A stretch of DNA of 64,000 nt from Thiomonas sp. X19 (GCF_900089495.1 NZ_LT605203.1:767522-831521); one strand, 5' to 3'; shown: positions 28,302-37,559, counted from the first letter of the stretch. Translations and numbers: made by a program. Notes: a model not told the origin generated them from the sequence alone.

Positions 28302-30014
28302 ATGTCATTCGCCCTGCGCCGCCTGCCGCTGCCCGTGCCCAACCGACGCGACCTGATCGCGTTGCCGCTGGTCATCGCCCTGTTCTTCATCGTCAGCCAT
28401 GCCGGGCACCAGATGGCGGTGCCCTATCGGCTGGGGCAGAACATCCCCATCTCGCTCTCGCCCACGGCCCTGCCCGAGTATGGCTTGTACACCGTGCTGC
28501 GCATGCTGGCGGCGCTGGTGGTGTCTTTCGTCTTCACCCTGGGCTACGCCTGGCTGGCGGCGCACAACCGCTACGCCGAGCGTCTTTTGGTGCCGGTGCT
28601 GGACGTGCTGCAGTCGGTGCCCATCCTGGGCTATTTGTCCATCACCGTCACCGGCTTCATGGCGCTGTTTCCGGGCAGTCTGGTGGGGGTGCAACTGGCG
28701 GTGATCTTCGCCGTGTTCACCTCGCAGGCCTGGAACATGACCTTCAGCCTGTACCAGTCGCTGAAAACCGTGCCACGCGACCTGCAGGAAGCCGCCACGC
28801 TGTACCGCCTCAACGCCTGGCAGCGATTCTGGAAGCTGGAGCTGCCGTTTGCCATGCCCGGGCTGTTGTGGAACACGATGATGTCGATGTCGGGCGGCTG
28901 GTTTTTCGTCGTGGCGTCGGAGGCCATCACCGTGGCGCACCAGACGGTCACCGTCCCCGGCATCGGCTCCTACATCGCCCGGGCCATCGAGGCGAAAGAC
29001 CTCGGCGCCATCGGCTGGGCCATCGGCGCGATGATCGTCATCATCCTGCTGTACGACACGCTGATGTTCCGCCCCATCGTCGCCTGGGCCGACAAGTTCA
29101 AGTTCGAAATGACGTCCTCCGGCGAGGCTCCGCGCTCGGCCGTGCTCGACTACTTGAGACGCACCCGTGTGCTGCGTCAACTCGCGGTGATCCCCGCGGC
29201 GCTGTGGGAATTGACGGTGCGCCTGAGTCCGCGCGTGGCGCAGAAAGCGCCAGCGCCTGCCGCGCGCCGGCGCTGGGGCGACGGCGTGTTCTATGCCGCC
29301 GTGGTGGTGATCGCCGTGTGGGCCGTGGTGCGGCTGGTGCAAGTGCTGCCGCGCGACTTTGGCTGGCCGCTGGTGGGCCATGTGCTGTGGCTGGGCCTCA
29401 TCACCGGCTTCAAGGTGTTCGTGCTGGTGGCGCTGTCGGCGCTGATCTGGGTGCCCGTGGGCGTGTGGATCGGGCTGCGGCCGCGCTGGGCACAGGCGGC
29501 GCAGCCGCTGGCGCAGTTTCTCGCCGCCTTCCCGGCCAATCTGCTGTTCCCGCTGGTGGTGGTGGCCATCGTCCACTGGCATTTGAACGTGAACGTGTTC
29601 AGCGCCCCGCTGATGGTTCTCGGCAGCATGTGGTACATCTTGTTTTCGGTCGTGGGGGCGGCGTCGGCCATTCCATCCGACATGCGCGAAGCCGCGCAAA
29701 ATTTGGGATTGCGCGGTTGGCTGCTGTGGAAGCGGCTGTATCTGCCGGGGGTGTTTCCCGGCTTCGTCACCGGCGCCATCACGGCCTCGGGCGGGGCGTG
29801 GAACGCCAGCATCGTTGCCGAAGTGGTCAGCTGGGGCGACAAGACCCTGGTGGCCACCGGATTGGGCGCCTTCATCAGCCAGGCCACGGCGCAGGGCCGG
29901 AGCGCGCAGATTGCCCTTGGCGTGGGCGTGATGTCGCTCTATGTGATCCTGATCAATCGTTTATTCTGGCACCGTTTGTACGAGTTGTCCGTGCGCCGCG
30001 TGCGCCTGGACTGA
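28302..30014 (+). CDS. ABC transporter permease, two fused permease domains
   Basis: 570 residues from the ATG at 28302. Two permease domains in tandem, each with five or six spans and an EAA-type coupling loop (VPRDLQEAATLYRLNAWQRFWKLELPFAMPG at about 160-190 and PSDMREAAQNLGLRGWLLWKRLYLPGVFPG near 465-495). The EAA spacing is that of the nitrate/sulfonate/taurine importer class. The next gene is the cognate ATPase, but no substrate-binding protein lies nearby. Substrate unknown. Confidence 0.85.
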   Translation: MSFALRRLPLPVPNRRDLIALPLVIALFFIVSHAGHQMAVPYRLGQNIPISLSPTALPEYGLYTVLRMLAALVVSFVFTLGYAWLAAHNRYAERLLVPVLDVLQSVPILGYLSITVTGFMALFPGSLVGVQLAVIFAVFTSQAWNMTFSLYQSLKTVPRDLQEAATLYRLNAWQRFWKLELPFAMPGLLWNTMMSMSGGWFFVVASEAITVAHQTVTVPGIGSYIARAIEAKDLGAIGWAIGAMIVIILLYDTLMFRPIVAWADKFKFEMTSSGEAPRSAVLDYLRRTRVLRQLAVIPAALWELTVRLSPRVAQKAPAPAARRRWGDGVFYAAVVVIAVWAVVRLVQVLPRDFGWPLVGHVLWLGLITGFKVFVLVALSALIWVPVGVWIGLRPRWAQAAQPLAQFLAAFPANLLFPLVVVAIVHWHLNVNVFSAPLMVLGSMWYILFSVVGAASAIPSDMREAAQNLGLRGWLLWKRLYLPGVFPGFVTGAITASGGAWNASIVAEVVSWGDKTLVATGLGAFISQATAQGRSAQIALGVGVMSLYVILINRLFWHRLYELSVRRVRLD

Positions 30015-30062
30015 GTGCGCTGATTGCCGCACCTGAAGCCGCACCGCACGGAGACAAGACCC

Positions 30063-31469
30063 ATGGCCGCCGTTCCGCAAACCCTGCATCCCCAGCCCAC
30101 CGCGGCCGAGGCCGCCCCCGGGCTTGCGCCGCAGCCGCACGAGGGTGTCGACATCTTCCGCGCCGAGCATGTGCGCAAGGCCTTCAAGGCGCCAGACGGC
30201 ACCGATCTGCTCATCCTCGACGACATGAATATGCACCTGCGCGAGGGTGAAATCCTGGTGCTGCTGGGGCGTTCCGGCTCGGGTAAATCGACCCTGCTGC
30301 GCATGCTCGCCGGGCTGATTCCGTCCAGCGGCGGCGCCCTGCTGCATCGCGGCCGCCCCATCGACGGCCCGGTGCCGGGGCTGGCCATGGTGTTCCAGAG
30401 CTTCGCCCTGTTCCCCTGGCTCACGGTGCTGCAGAACGTCGAGCTGGGGCTGGAGGCGCTCAAAGTGCCGCCGGCCGAGCGCAGGCAGCGTGCGCTCGCC
30501 GCCATCGACCTGATCGGCCTGGACGGCTTCGAGTCGGCCTATCCGCGCGAGCTGTCGGGCGGCATGCGCCAGCGCGTGGGTTTCGCCCGGGCCCTGGTCA
30601 TCAACCCCGATGTGCTGCTGATGGACGAGCCGTTCTCGGCACTGGACGTGCTCACCTCCGAGACCCTGCGCACCGACCTGCTCGACCTCTGGGCCGAGCG
30701 CAAGATTCCCACACGCGGCATTTTGCTGGTGTCGCACAACATCGAGGAAGCGGTGCTGATGGCCGACCGCATTCTCATCCTCGGCTCCAATCCCGGGCGC
30801 GTGCGCGCCGACATTCCGGTGCAGTTGCCGCAGCCGCGCGACCGCGAGTCGCAGGAGTTCCGCGATCTGGTCGAGCATATCTACGGCATCATGACCGCCC
30901 GCCCCGCCGCCAGCGTGAATGTGGCGCAGCGCGGCGCCATCAGCATCGGCCACCGCCTGCCGCATGTGTCGATGAACCAGATCGCCGGCCTGCTCGAAGA
31001 ACTGGTTTCGCTGGAGCAGGGCAGCGGCAACAGCCGCATCAGCCTGCCCGAGCTGGCCGAGGACATGCACTTCTCGGTGGACGATCTGTTCCCGCTGATC
31101 GAGGCGGTGGAGCTGCTCGGTTTCGCCCAGGTGCTGGAGGGCGACATCGAACTCACCCCCGCCGGCCGCGTCTTCGTCGAGGCCGATGTGCAGGAGCGCA
31201 AGTCCCTGTTCGCGCGCCACCTCATCGACCGCGTGCCGTTGGCCGCGCGCATTCGCGCCGTGCTCGACGAGCGCCACAACCACCTCGCACCCGGCGCGCG
31301 CTTTCGCAACGAACTGGAAGACCATTTCAGCGAGGAAGAAGCCGAGCGCGTGCTCGACACCGCCATCGACTGGGGCCGCTACGCCGAGGTCTATGCCTAC
31401 GATGACAACGCCGATGTCTTCAGCCTGGAGAACCCCGGCGAGGACGAGGCCGAAGGCCTGGCCGCCTGA
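30063..31469 (+). CDS. ABC transporter ATPase with C-terminal AAA-associated domain
   Basis: 468 residues from MAAVPQTL. The ATPase domain (about 35-285) has Walker A GRSGSGKST, Q-loop MVFQSFALFPW, signature LSGGMRQRVGFARAL, Walker B VLLMDEP and the switch SHNIEEA, as in NitT/TauT importers. It is followed by a 150-residue C-terminal domain (about 300-460) of the ABC-associated type found only with such fused permeases; it may be a regulatory or binding domain. It starts 48 bases after the permease gene. Confidence 0.88.
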   Translation: MAAVPQTLHPQPTAAEAAPGLAPQPHEGVDIFRAEHVRKAFKAPDGTDLLILDDMNMHLREGEILVLLGRSGSGKSTLLRMLAGLIPSSGGALLHRGRPIDGPVPGLAMVFQSFALFPWLTVLQNVELGLEALKVPPAERRQRALAAIDLIGLDGFESAYPRELSGGMRQRVGFARALVINPDVLLMDEPFSALDVLTSETLRTDLLDLWAERKIPTRGILLVSHNIEEAVLMADRILILGSNPGRVRADIPVQLPQPRDRESQEFRDLVEHIYGIMTARPAASVNVAQRGAISIGHRLPHVSMNQIAGLLEELVSLEQGSGNSRISLPELAEDMHFSVDDLFPLIEAVELLGFAQVLEGDIELTPAGRVFVEADVQERKSLFARHLIDRVPLAARIRAVLDERHNHLAPGARFRNELEDHFSEEEAERVLDTAIDWGRYAEVYAYDDNADVFSLENPGEDEAEGLAA

Positions 31470-31518
31470 GGCGGGTGGTTGACGCCGCTGCCCGCGCCGC
31501 GCCAAGAGAGCACCGCCC

Positions 31519-32688
31519 ATGCCCAGCGTCGATCTCGTCTACTTCAACGCCGGCGGCGGCCACCGCGCCTCGGCCCTGGCACTGCAGCAGGCGATCGCCG
31601 CAAGCGGCCTGGGCTGGACCGTGCGGCTGGTCAATCTCACCGAGGTGCTCGACCCGCAGAGCAGTTTTCGCAAGCTCACCGGCATCGCCCCGGAAGACCT
31701 GTACAACAAGCGTCTGGCGCACGGCCTGACGCTGGGCCTGGCGCAGGAACTCAAGCTGCTGCAGGCGCTCATCCGCCTAGCGCACCAGCCCATGCTCAAG
31801 TCCCTGCAGCAGTATTGGCTGCGCACCGAGCCGGACATGGTGGTCTCGCTCATCCCCAACTTCAACCGCGCTCTCTGCGAGAGCCTCGCGGCCAGCCTGC
31901 CGGGCGTGCCTTTTGTGACCGTGCTGACCGATCTGGCCGATCATCCGCCGCATTTCTGGATCGAACCCGGGCTGGCCCAGCATGTGGTTTGCGGCAGCGC
32001 CCGCGCCGTGCAACAGGCCCGCGAGGCCGGCCATCCAGCGGCGTACATCCACCCCACATCGGGCATGATCATCCGGCCGGATTTCTACTGCGAGCCCGCC
32101 AGCTTCGACCGCGCCGCGCGGCTGCAAGCCCTGGGCCTGGACCCGGCCCGTCCCACCGGCGTGGTGATGTTCGGCGGCCACGGCTCGCGCAGCATGCTGG
32201 GCATCGCCCAGCGCCTGCCCGAGGTGCAACTCATTGTGATGTGCGGCCACAATGCCAGGCTTGCCGACAAGCTGCGCGCCCTGCCGGCCACGGCGCCGCG
32301 CCTGATTCTGGGCTTCACGCCGGACGTGGCCGAGTGGATGCGCCTGGGTGACTTTTTCATCGGCAAACCCGGCCCTGGCGCCTTGAGCGAAGCCCTGCAG
32401 CTCGGCCTGCCCGTGGTCGTCGCGCGCAACGCCTGGACCATGCCGCAGGAGCGCTACAACACCGACTGGGTGCGCGACAACGGCTTCGGTCTGGTGCTGC
32501 GCAGCTTTCGCGGCATCGACGCCGCGCTGCCCGAACTGCTCGCCGCGCTGCCGGCTTACCGCGAACGCGTGGCCGCCTACCGCAACCGCGCGGTGTTCGA
32601 ATTGCCCGGCATCCTGGCGTCCATCCTCGACGCTGCGCAGCAGCCGTTCAGCCCGGCTTCTGGCGATGCAAGCGCTCAAGCCTGGTGA
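31519..32688 (+). CDS. MGDG-synthase-like glycosyltransferase (GT28)
   Basis: 389 residues. The N-terminal part has the MGDG_synth start FNAGGGHRASALALQQAI and the acceptor-side motif LIPNFNRALCESLA; the C-terminal Rossmann half carries VVMFGGHGSRSMLG, GFTPDVAEWM and the sugar-nucleotide loop FIGKPGPGALSEALQLGLPVVV. Members transfer a sugar from UDP-sugar to diacylglycerol or to MurG-like lipid acceptors at the inner leaflet. It starts 49 bases after the ABC ATPase on the same strand, so it may be in that operon. The acceptor here is unknown. Confidence 0.8.
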   Translation: MPSVDLVYFNAGGGHRASALALQQAIAASGLGWTVRLVNLTEVLDPQSSFRKLTGIAPEDLYNKRLAHGLTLGLAQELKLLQALIRLAHQPMLKSLQQYWLRTEPDMVVSLIPNFNRALCESLAASLPGVPFVTVLTDLADHPPHFWIEPGLAQHVVCGSARAVQQAREAGHPAAYIHPTSGMIIRPDFYCEPASFDRAARLQALGLDPARPTGVVMFGGHGSRSMLGIAQRLPEVQLIVMCGHNARLADKLRALPATAPRLILGFTPDVAEWMRLGDFFIGKPGPGALSEALQLGLPVVVARNAWTMPQERYNTDWVRDNGFGLVLRSFRGIDAALPELLAALPAYRERVAAYRNRAVFELPGILASILDAAQQPFSPASGDASAQAW

Positions 32689-32728
32689 GTGGTGGGCATC
32701 GGACGGGTCACGACATCGGCAACGCGTT

Positions 32729-33037
32729 TCAGCCGCCGCCCTTCTGAAAATACGCGGTGAAGCGCCGCCACCAGCGAGCTCGGATTTCAGGCGTTGGCGC
32801 ATCGAGTTCGATCTGCACCGACCAGCGTTCGAGCACGATCAGCCCCAGGCGGGCGGGCTGGATCGGGTGCAGGGCGATGCGCCAGGCGCAACCGTCGTGG
32901 CAACCGGCAAACATGTCGGGGAGATGGGGCGGCGGGCTTTGCAACGGGCCGAAGGCTTGCGCGAGTTGGCGCGCGAATTCGGCGCGGGTGATGGCCATGT
33001 CCAGGGTTGCGCTGGCCGGCGCGTCGGGGCCGAACAT
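32729..33037 (-). CDS. small protein ending in Gly-Gly-Gly, beside the aor operon
   Basis: 102 residues from the ATG at 33037 (or 89 from the ATG at 32998, MAITRAEFARQL, which looks like a more natural N-terminus). Compact alpha/beta protein with PDMFAGCHDGCAWRIALHP and a basic closing helix (EIRARWWRRFTAYFQKGGG). The C-terminal triple glycine resembles the exposed tails of ubiquitin-like carriers. It lies 92 bases after aorD on the same strand, separated by palindromic element F, and is probably the last gene of that transcript. I do not recognise a named family. Confidence 0.55.
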   Translation of the reverse strand: MFGPDAPASATLDMAITRAEFARQLAQAFGPLQSPPPHLPDMFAGCHDGCAWRIALHPIQPARLGLIVLERWSVQIELDAPTPEIRARWWRRFTAYFQKGGG

Positions 33038-33041
33038 CTTG

Positions 33042-33124
33042 TGAGTGCCCCCGGACCTGACGCGTACGCGTCAGGCCTCCCCAGGGGGATGAGAAAGCTT
33101 AGGAGCGACCCTGCGTTTTCTCAT
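33042..33124 (+). repeat. palindromic element copy F, after aorD
   Basis: Full family layout: TGAGTGCCCCCGG, the perfect 20-base palindrome CCTGACGCGTACGCGTCAGG (33056-33075), the CCCC/GGGG hairpin, then arms ATGAGAAA and TTTTCTCAT around GCTTAGGAGCGACCCTGC. It begins 5 bases upstream of the small GGG gene and ends 5 bases after the aorD stop. Confidence 0.75.
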
Positions 33125-33129
33125 GCGGT

Positions 33130-33462
33130 TCAGCCGCCGGCAACCGGGGGCCAGATCGCCAGGGTTTCGCCGTCCAGCAGCGCCCGCGTGTCGCGATGTT
33201 CGGGATCGATGTAGACGCCGTCCACCAGCACCAGATGCACCAGTTGCCAGGGCAGGCGAAAGCGTTCGACCACGTTCTGGATGGTGGTGCCGGCGGCCAG
33301 CTCAAGGCTGATCTGGTGGCCCTGGCGCGGCTGCGGCAGGTAGTCGGTGAGCGTGGCCATCAGCTTGAGCTGGATGCGCACCGTCTGCGCCGCGGCGACA
33401 GCGGTGGCGCTGGCGGGCGCGGCGTCGGAGGTGGCGGGCTGATCGGCTGGGGCGGTACGCAT
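33130..33462 (-). CDS. aorD: MoaD/ThiS-type sulfur carrier (AorD-like)
   Basis: 110 residues from the ATG at 33462; a GTG at 33381 (VRIQLKLMATLTDYLP) would give an 83-residue protein of the usual size. The beta-grasp fold is seen in LKLMATLTDYLPQ, VVERFRLPWQLVHLVLVDG and DGETLAIWPPVAGG, ending in the Gly-Gly that is adenylated and thiocarboxylated. MoaD proteins donate sulfur to build the dithiolene of molybdo- and tungsto-pterin. In Aromatoleum a MoaD-type gene sits with the tungsten aldehyde oxidoreductase, as here. The N-terminal 27 residues are low complexity. Confidence 0.75.
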   Translation of the reverse strand: MRTAPADQPATSDAAPASATAVAAAQTVRIQLKLMATLTDYLPQPRQGHQISLELAAGTTIQNVVERFRLPWQLVHLVLVDGVYIDPEHRDTRALLDGETLAIWPPVAGG

Positions 33463-33557
33463 GCGGGGCGAAGGAACGGGGCTGGTGTTGGTGGGAAGGC
33501 TGGCTGTGCGAAAGGACGTTGGCGCAGGAAGCCGGGAAGGGCGCAGTTCGGGCACCC

Positions 33558-34841
33558 TCAGGCCGCGAGCAGGCTGCGGTGGTCTTGCGCCTGGGCGCAG
33601 GCGAGATAGGCGTCCATCAACCGCGTCGGGTCGGCCAGCAGCTTGTCTTTCCAGCCGCCGAGTTTCACCCGCCCTTCCACCAGCCCGCGCAGCACGCCGA
33701 TGTGGGCGGTGGTGCCGATGCTGTTGCTGCCGACCATGACGTCGCCGTCGAACTGCAGGCTCAAGTGGCGATGCCCGGGGCGGTCGGTCAACTCCACGCC
33801 CTGGCCGCCGGGAACGCCCTGCCACTGGCCGAAGCTGCAGGAGATGAGGCCCAGGGTGTCGAGCACGTTGATCTGGGTCACGCCGCGCAACTGGGCGTGC
33901 TTACCCGCCATATTCATCGCCGCGACATAGGCCTGGTCGACGGCATTGGGTTGGATGGCGCTGACGATGGGCTTGCCGTAGATCGCGTCGAACGCCTCGG
34001 CGCAGTCGCCCGCCGCAAAGATGCCGGGGACATTGGACTGCATGCGCTCGTCGGTCAGCACACCTTGCAGGCAGCGCACGTCCGAGCCCTCGAGGAAGCC
34101 GATATTGGGCTTGACCCCGGCGGCGGAAATCACCAGATCGGCGGGCAGACGCGCACCCGTGGACAGGCGCACCGCGAGGGGCGCTTGAAGATCGGCGGGG
34201 TTGGATTCGATGGATTCGATGCGCGCGCCGGTGTGCACCGTCACGCCCTTGGCCTGCACCCAGTCGCGGATCATGCCGCCTGCGGTTTCACCCATCATGC
34301 GCGGCACCATGCGGTCGCCCATCTCCACCACCGTGAGCTGCACGCGACGGCGCACCAGCGACTCCATGATGATGCAGCCGATGAAGCCGGCGCCGAGCTG
34401 GATGACCCGCGCCCCTGGCACGGCGAACTTCTCGATCGCGCGCGCATCGTCCAGCGTCCAGCAGGTGTTCACGCGCTGGGCGTGAATGCCGGGGATGGGG
34501 GGCAGTGCCGGGCTGGAGCCGGTGGCGATCAGCAAGGTGTCGAAGGCCAGCGTGCCGCCTAATTCCAGCGCCAGGGCTTTGGCGGCGGGGTCCACGGTTT
34601 TCACCCGGTCGCGCTTGAGCGCGATGCCGAGCTGCTGCCAATGGTGCGGGTCTTTGCGCAGCCAGATGCCGCGCTCGGTGATGTCGCCGTGCAGCAGATA
34701 GGGAATGGCCATGCGCGAATACGGCGGCGCGTCCTCGTCGCCGATCAGGGTGATGGTGTCGGCCGCCGGTGCGTTCTTGCGCAGGGTTTCGGCCGCGACG
34801 ACGCCGGCCGGGCCGTTGCCGATGATGACATGGTGGTTCAT
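33558..34841 (-). CDS. aorC: FAD/NAD-dependent oxidoreductase subunit of aldehyde oxidoreductase (AorC)
   Basis: 427 residues from MNHHVIIGNGPAG at 34841. The two-dinucleotide-binding fold is clear: FAD loop GNGPAGVVAAE, NAD loop QLGAGFIGC, and the C-terminal FAD motif VPGIFAAGDCAE. In the Aromatoleum complex AorC carries FAD and links the tungsten enzyme to NAD. Here it lies directly after aorB on the same strand. This supports an NAD-reducing rather than ferredoxin-only enzyme (inference from the described complex). Confidence 0.85.
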   Translation of the reverse strand: MNHHVIIGNGPAGVVAAETLRKNAPAADTITLIGDEDAPPYSRMAIPYLLHGDITERGIWLRKDPHHWQQLGIALKRDRVKTVDPAAKALALELGGTLAFDTLLIATGSSPALPPIPGIHAQRVNTCWTLDDARAIEKFAVPGARVIQLGAGFIGCIIMESLVRRRVQLTVVEMGDRMVPRMMGETAGGMIRDWVQAKGVTVHTGARIESIESNPADLQAPLAVRLSTGARLPADLVISAAGVKPNIGFLEGSDVRCLQGVLTDERMQSNVPGIFAAGDCAEAFDAIYGKPIVSAIQPNAVDQAYVAAMNMAGKHAQLRGVTQINVLDTLGLISCSFGQWQGVPGGQGVELTDRPGHRHLSLQFDGDVMVGSNSIGTTAHIGVLRGLVEGRVKLGGWKDKLLADPTRLMDAYLACAQAQDHRSLLAA

Positions 34842-34951
34842 GTGGGTTCCCCATTTCCAAGCCGGCGCAGGGCCGCCCCAGGCCAGCTTGGCTGACGAGA
34901 ACGGCGCAAAGGATCGTGCGAGCAAAGCGAGCGAAACTTTGCGCCGTTTCT

Positions 34952-36799
34952 TCACAGGCCGAGCCGCGACCGCGTCTCGGGCTTGAGCGTGCCCTCGGGC
35001 GTCCAGCCGCGCAGCTCGTAATACTTGGGCAGCATTTCCGGCAGCTTGTTGACCATGCCTTTGGCGGGACCGGTTTTGGCCGGTTCCTTCAGCAGGCGGG
35101 GCGGCAGGGTGTCGTCCTTCGCGGTGAAGCCGGCGCGGTTGTTGTAGTCGCGCTCCATGTTCCAGATGCGCTCGCCGATGGTGCTCAGGTTCTCCATGCT
35201 GAAACCCTCATCACAAGCTGCGGCCAGCTGCGGCTGCAGGTCGGCCAGGGTCCAGGCGAAGGTGGTGAACACGCACACGCCGGCCGAGTCGAACACCGCC
35301 GTGGCGTCCTGGAAGGCCTTCACCAGTTCGGGCTTGCCCTCGGTGACCAGCGGATCGGTTTTCACCGGAATGCCCAGCACTTCCGACGCCACGGTGTAGC
35401 CGCGCAGGTGGCAGGCGCCGCGGTTGCTCGTGGCATAAGCCAGCCCCATGCCCTGAATGCCGCGCGAGTCGTAGGCCGGGAACTCCTGCCCCTTGACGCT
35501 CATGCTCAGCTCGGGGTGAGCGTACTTGGCGGTGAGGCGCTTGCTGCCCAGGCCGATTTCCTTGCCGAAGCCCTCGCCGCGCGCGGTGATCTCGGCGAAG
35601 TAGGCCAGCGCCTTGGCCGAGCCGAACGGCGCCTCGATGCCGAGCTGCTCCTTGGTGATGAGGCCCATGTCGTACAGCTCCATCACCGCGCCCACGGTGG
35701 CGCCGAAGGTGATCGGGTCCATGCCGTCCTCGTTGCAGATGAAGTTGGCGTAGGTGAGCGCTTCCAGATCGTTGACGCCGTTGGCCGCGCCCAGCGCCCA
35801 GGCCGCCTCGTATTCCAGGCCGCCCGAGGCGCCCCAGTACTGCGGCTTGTTCTCCACGGAGAAGTGGTGCGCGTCGATCTTGCTGATGCGCCCGCAGGCG
35901 ATGGTGCAGCCGAAGCAGGCCTGGTTGGTGACGAGGTTGGGCTTGCCGTCGGACTTGCGCGGCTCGTGCATGGCCTCGCCGGAAATGTCCTTGGCGCCGT
36001 CGAACTGCACGTCGCGGTGGTTGCGCGTGGGCAGGGCGCCGATTTCGTTGATCACGTTCATCAGCACCTGGGTGCCGTATTTCGGCAGACCCTGGCCGGT
36101 GACGGCGTTGTCGTGCAGCACCTTCTTGCCGGCGCTCACCGCCGCCATGAAGGCCTTGGGGTCGCGCACATGGCCCACGCCCAGGGTGCCGCGCAGCGCG
36201 ATGGCCTTGAGGTTCTTGCTGCCCATGACGGTGCCGACGCCGGAGCGCCCGGCGGCGCGGTGCAGGTCGTTGACCACGGCCGCGTACATCACGCCGTTTT
36301 CTCCGGCGCGGCCGATGGAGTTGACACGAATCAGCGGGTCCTGGTGATGGTTCTTGATCCAGGGTTCGGTTTCCCACACCGTCTTGCCCCAGATCGGCGC
36401 GGCGTCGCGCAGCTCGGCCTTGTCGTTCTCGATGTAGAGGTAGACCGGCTTGGGCGATTTACCCTCGACGATGATCATGTCCCAGCCCGCCATCTTGAGT
36501 TCGGCGCCGAAATAGCCGCCGGAGTTGGAGCAGGCGATGGCGCCGGTCAGCGCCCCTTTGGTGATGACCGAATAGCGCCCGCCGGTGGACACCATGGTGC
36601 CGGTCAGCGGCCCGGTGGCGTAGATGATCTTGTTGTCCGGCGACAGCGGATCGACCTTGGCGTCGACCTCCTCGACGAAGTATTTGGTCGCCAGCCCGCG
36701 CTGGCCGATGTAGTCGCGCGCCCACTGCATGTTCAGCGGCTCGCTCTTGGTGGTGCCTTGCGTGAGGTTCACGCGCAGAATTTTTCCGGCCCAGGTCAT
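34952..36799 (-). CDS. aorB: tungsten-dependent aldehyde oxidoreductase, catalytic subunit (AorB)
   Basis: 615 residues from MTWAGKILRV (36799) with AAGGAGA upstream, the usual AOR length. It oxidises aldehydes to carboxylic acids using a tungsto-bispterin. The N-terminal domain has YATGPLTGTMVSTGGRYSV and the cofactor region; the 4Fe-4S cluster is bound by C295, C298 and C302 (ACFGCTIAC) plus C509 (GVCVF). The region around GLEYEAAW and GACHLRG carries the Glu and His near tungsten in AOR structures. Its neighbours form the aorABCD operon, which shows it is the bacterial multi-subunit type rather than the archaeal homodimer. Confidence 0.9.
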   Translation of the reverse strand: MTWAGKILRVNLTQGTTKSEPLNMQWARDYIGQRGLATKYFVEEVDAKVDPLSPDNKIIYATGPLTGTMVSTGGRYSVITKGALTGAIACSNSGGYFGAELKMAGWDMIIVEGKSPKPVYLYIENDKAELRDAAPIWGKTVWETEPWIKNHHQDPLIRVNSIGRAGENGVMYAAVVNDLHRAAGRSGVGTVMGSKNLKAIALRGTLGVGHVRDPKAFMAAVSAGKKVLHDNAVTGQGLPKYGTQVLMNVINEIGALPTRNHRDVQFDGAKDISGEAMHEPRKSDGKPNLVTNQACFGCTIACGRISKIDAHHFSVENKPQYWGASGGLEYEAAWALGAANGVNDLEALTYANFICNEDGMDPITFGATVGAVMELYDMGLITKEQLGIEAPFGSAKALAYFAEITARGEGFGKEIGLGSKRLTAKYAHPELSMSVKGQEFPAYDSRGIQGMGLAYATSNRGACHLRGYTVASEVLGIPVKTDPLVTEGKPELVKAFQDATAVFDSAGVCVFTTFAWTLADLQPQLAAACDEGFSMENLSTIGERIWNMERDYNNRAGFTAKDDTLPPRLLKEPAKTGPAKGMVNKLPEMLPKYYELRGWTPEGTLKPETRSRLGL

Positions 36800-36810
36800 G
36801 GTCGTCTCCT

Positions 36811-37287
36811 TCAGGCTTGAGTGTTCTGGTTGCCCAGCTTGCCGGCCCATTGCTGCATGCGCGACAAGCCCGTCCAGTCGGCGTCGACATAGGTGATGGC
36901 GCCGGTGGGGCAGGCCTCGGCGCAGGCCGGCTCGCCGCCGCACAGGTCGCATTTCTGCACCTTGCCGGTATCGGCCACGTAGTTCACCGTGCCGAACGGG
37001 CAGGCGATGGTGCAGACCTTGCAGCCCACGCAAGTATCTTCCAGCACGATCTTGGCGCCGGTGGCGGCGTCGAGCTTGATGGCTTCGACCGGGCAGGCGT
37101 GCAGGCACCAGGCCTCGTCGCACTGGGTGCAGGTGTAGGGCACCTTGCGCCCGGTTTCGTGGAAGTCGAACACCTTGATGCGGCTCTTGGCGGTGTTGAA
37201 GATGCCGTAGTTTTCGTACGAGCAGGCCATCTCGCATTGCAGGCAACCCGTGCACTTGTCCGGGTCGATATGCAGGGACTTTTGCAT
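36811..37287 (-). CDS. aorA: polyferredoxin subunit of aldehyde oxidoreductase (AorA)
   Basis: 158 residues with GAGGAGA upstream. Sixteen cysteines in four CxxCxxC-type groups predict four 4Fe-4S clusters (C12TGCLQCEMAC, TCTQCDEAWCLHAC, TCVGCKVCTIAC, KCDLCGGEPACAEAC). It conducts electrons from the tungsten site to the flavin subunit. The aorB start follows 11 bases after its stop. It is the first gene of the operon; the promoter must lie in the 272-base gap to the ferritin-like gene (37288-37559), or further upstream. Confidence 0.88.
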   Translation of the reverse strand: MQKSLHIDPDKCTGCLQCEMACSYENYGIFNTAKSRIKVFDFHETGRKVPYTCTQCDEAWCLHACPVEAIKLDAATGAKIVLEDTCVGCKVCTIACPFGTVNYVADTGKVQKCDLCGGEPACAEACPTGAITYVDADWTGLSRMQQWAGKLGNQNTQA

Positions 37288-37559
37288 CTTGCGTCTCCTC
37301 GGTTGTTGTCGCGGTCACAGCTCGGATGGACTGGCCGCAGTTCGTAGACCACCAGCGTCGAGCGCAACGGCGGCAGGCCACCAAAGACCGCCACAAGCCT
37401 CGACTCCCGACCCACTATAGACCGCGCTGAGAGGCCTTGGAAGCCACGCGCGCCGAGTATCCGATCGCGTTTCTCGGGTATCGATCCGAGCGTCATCCAC
37501 CTCAGGTTTATCGCCAGGCTGACGTCAAACTGACACCGTGGCGCCGGGAGGCATCGGGC

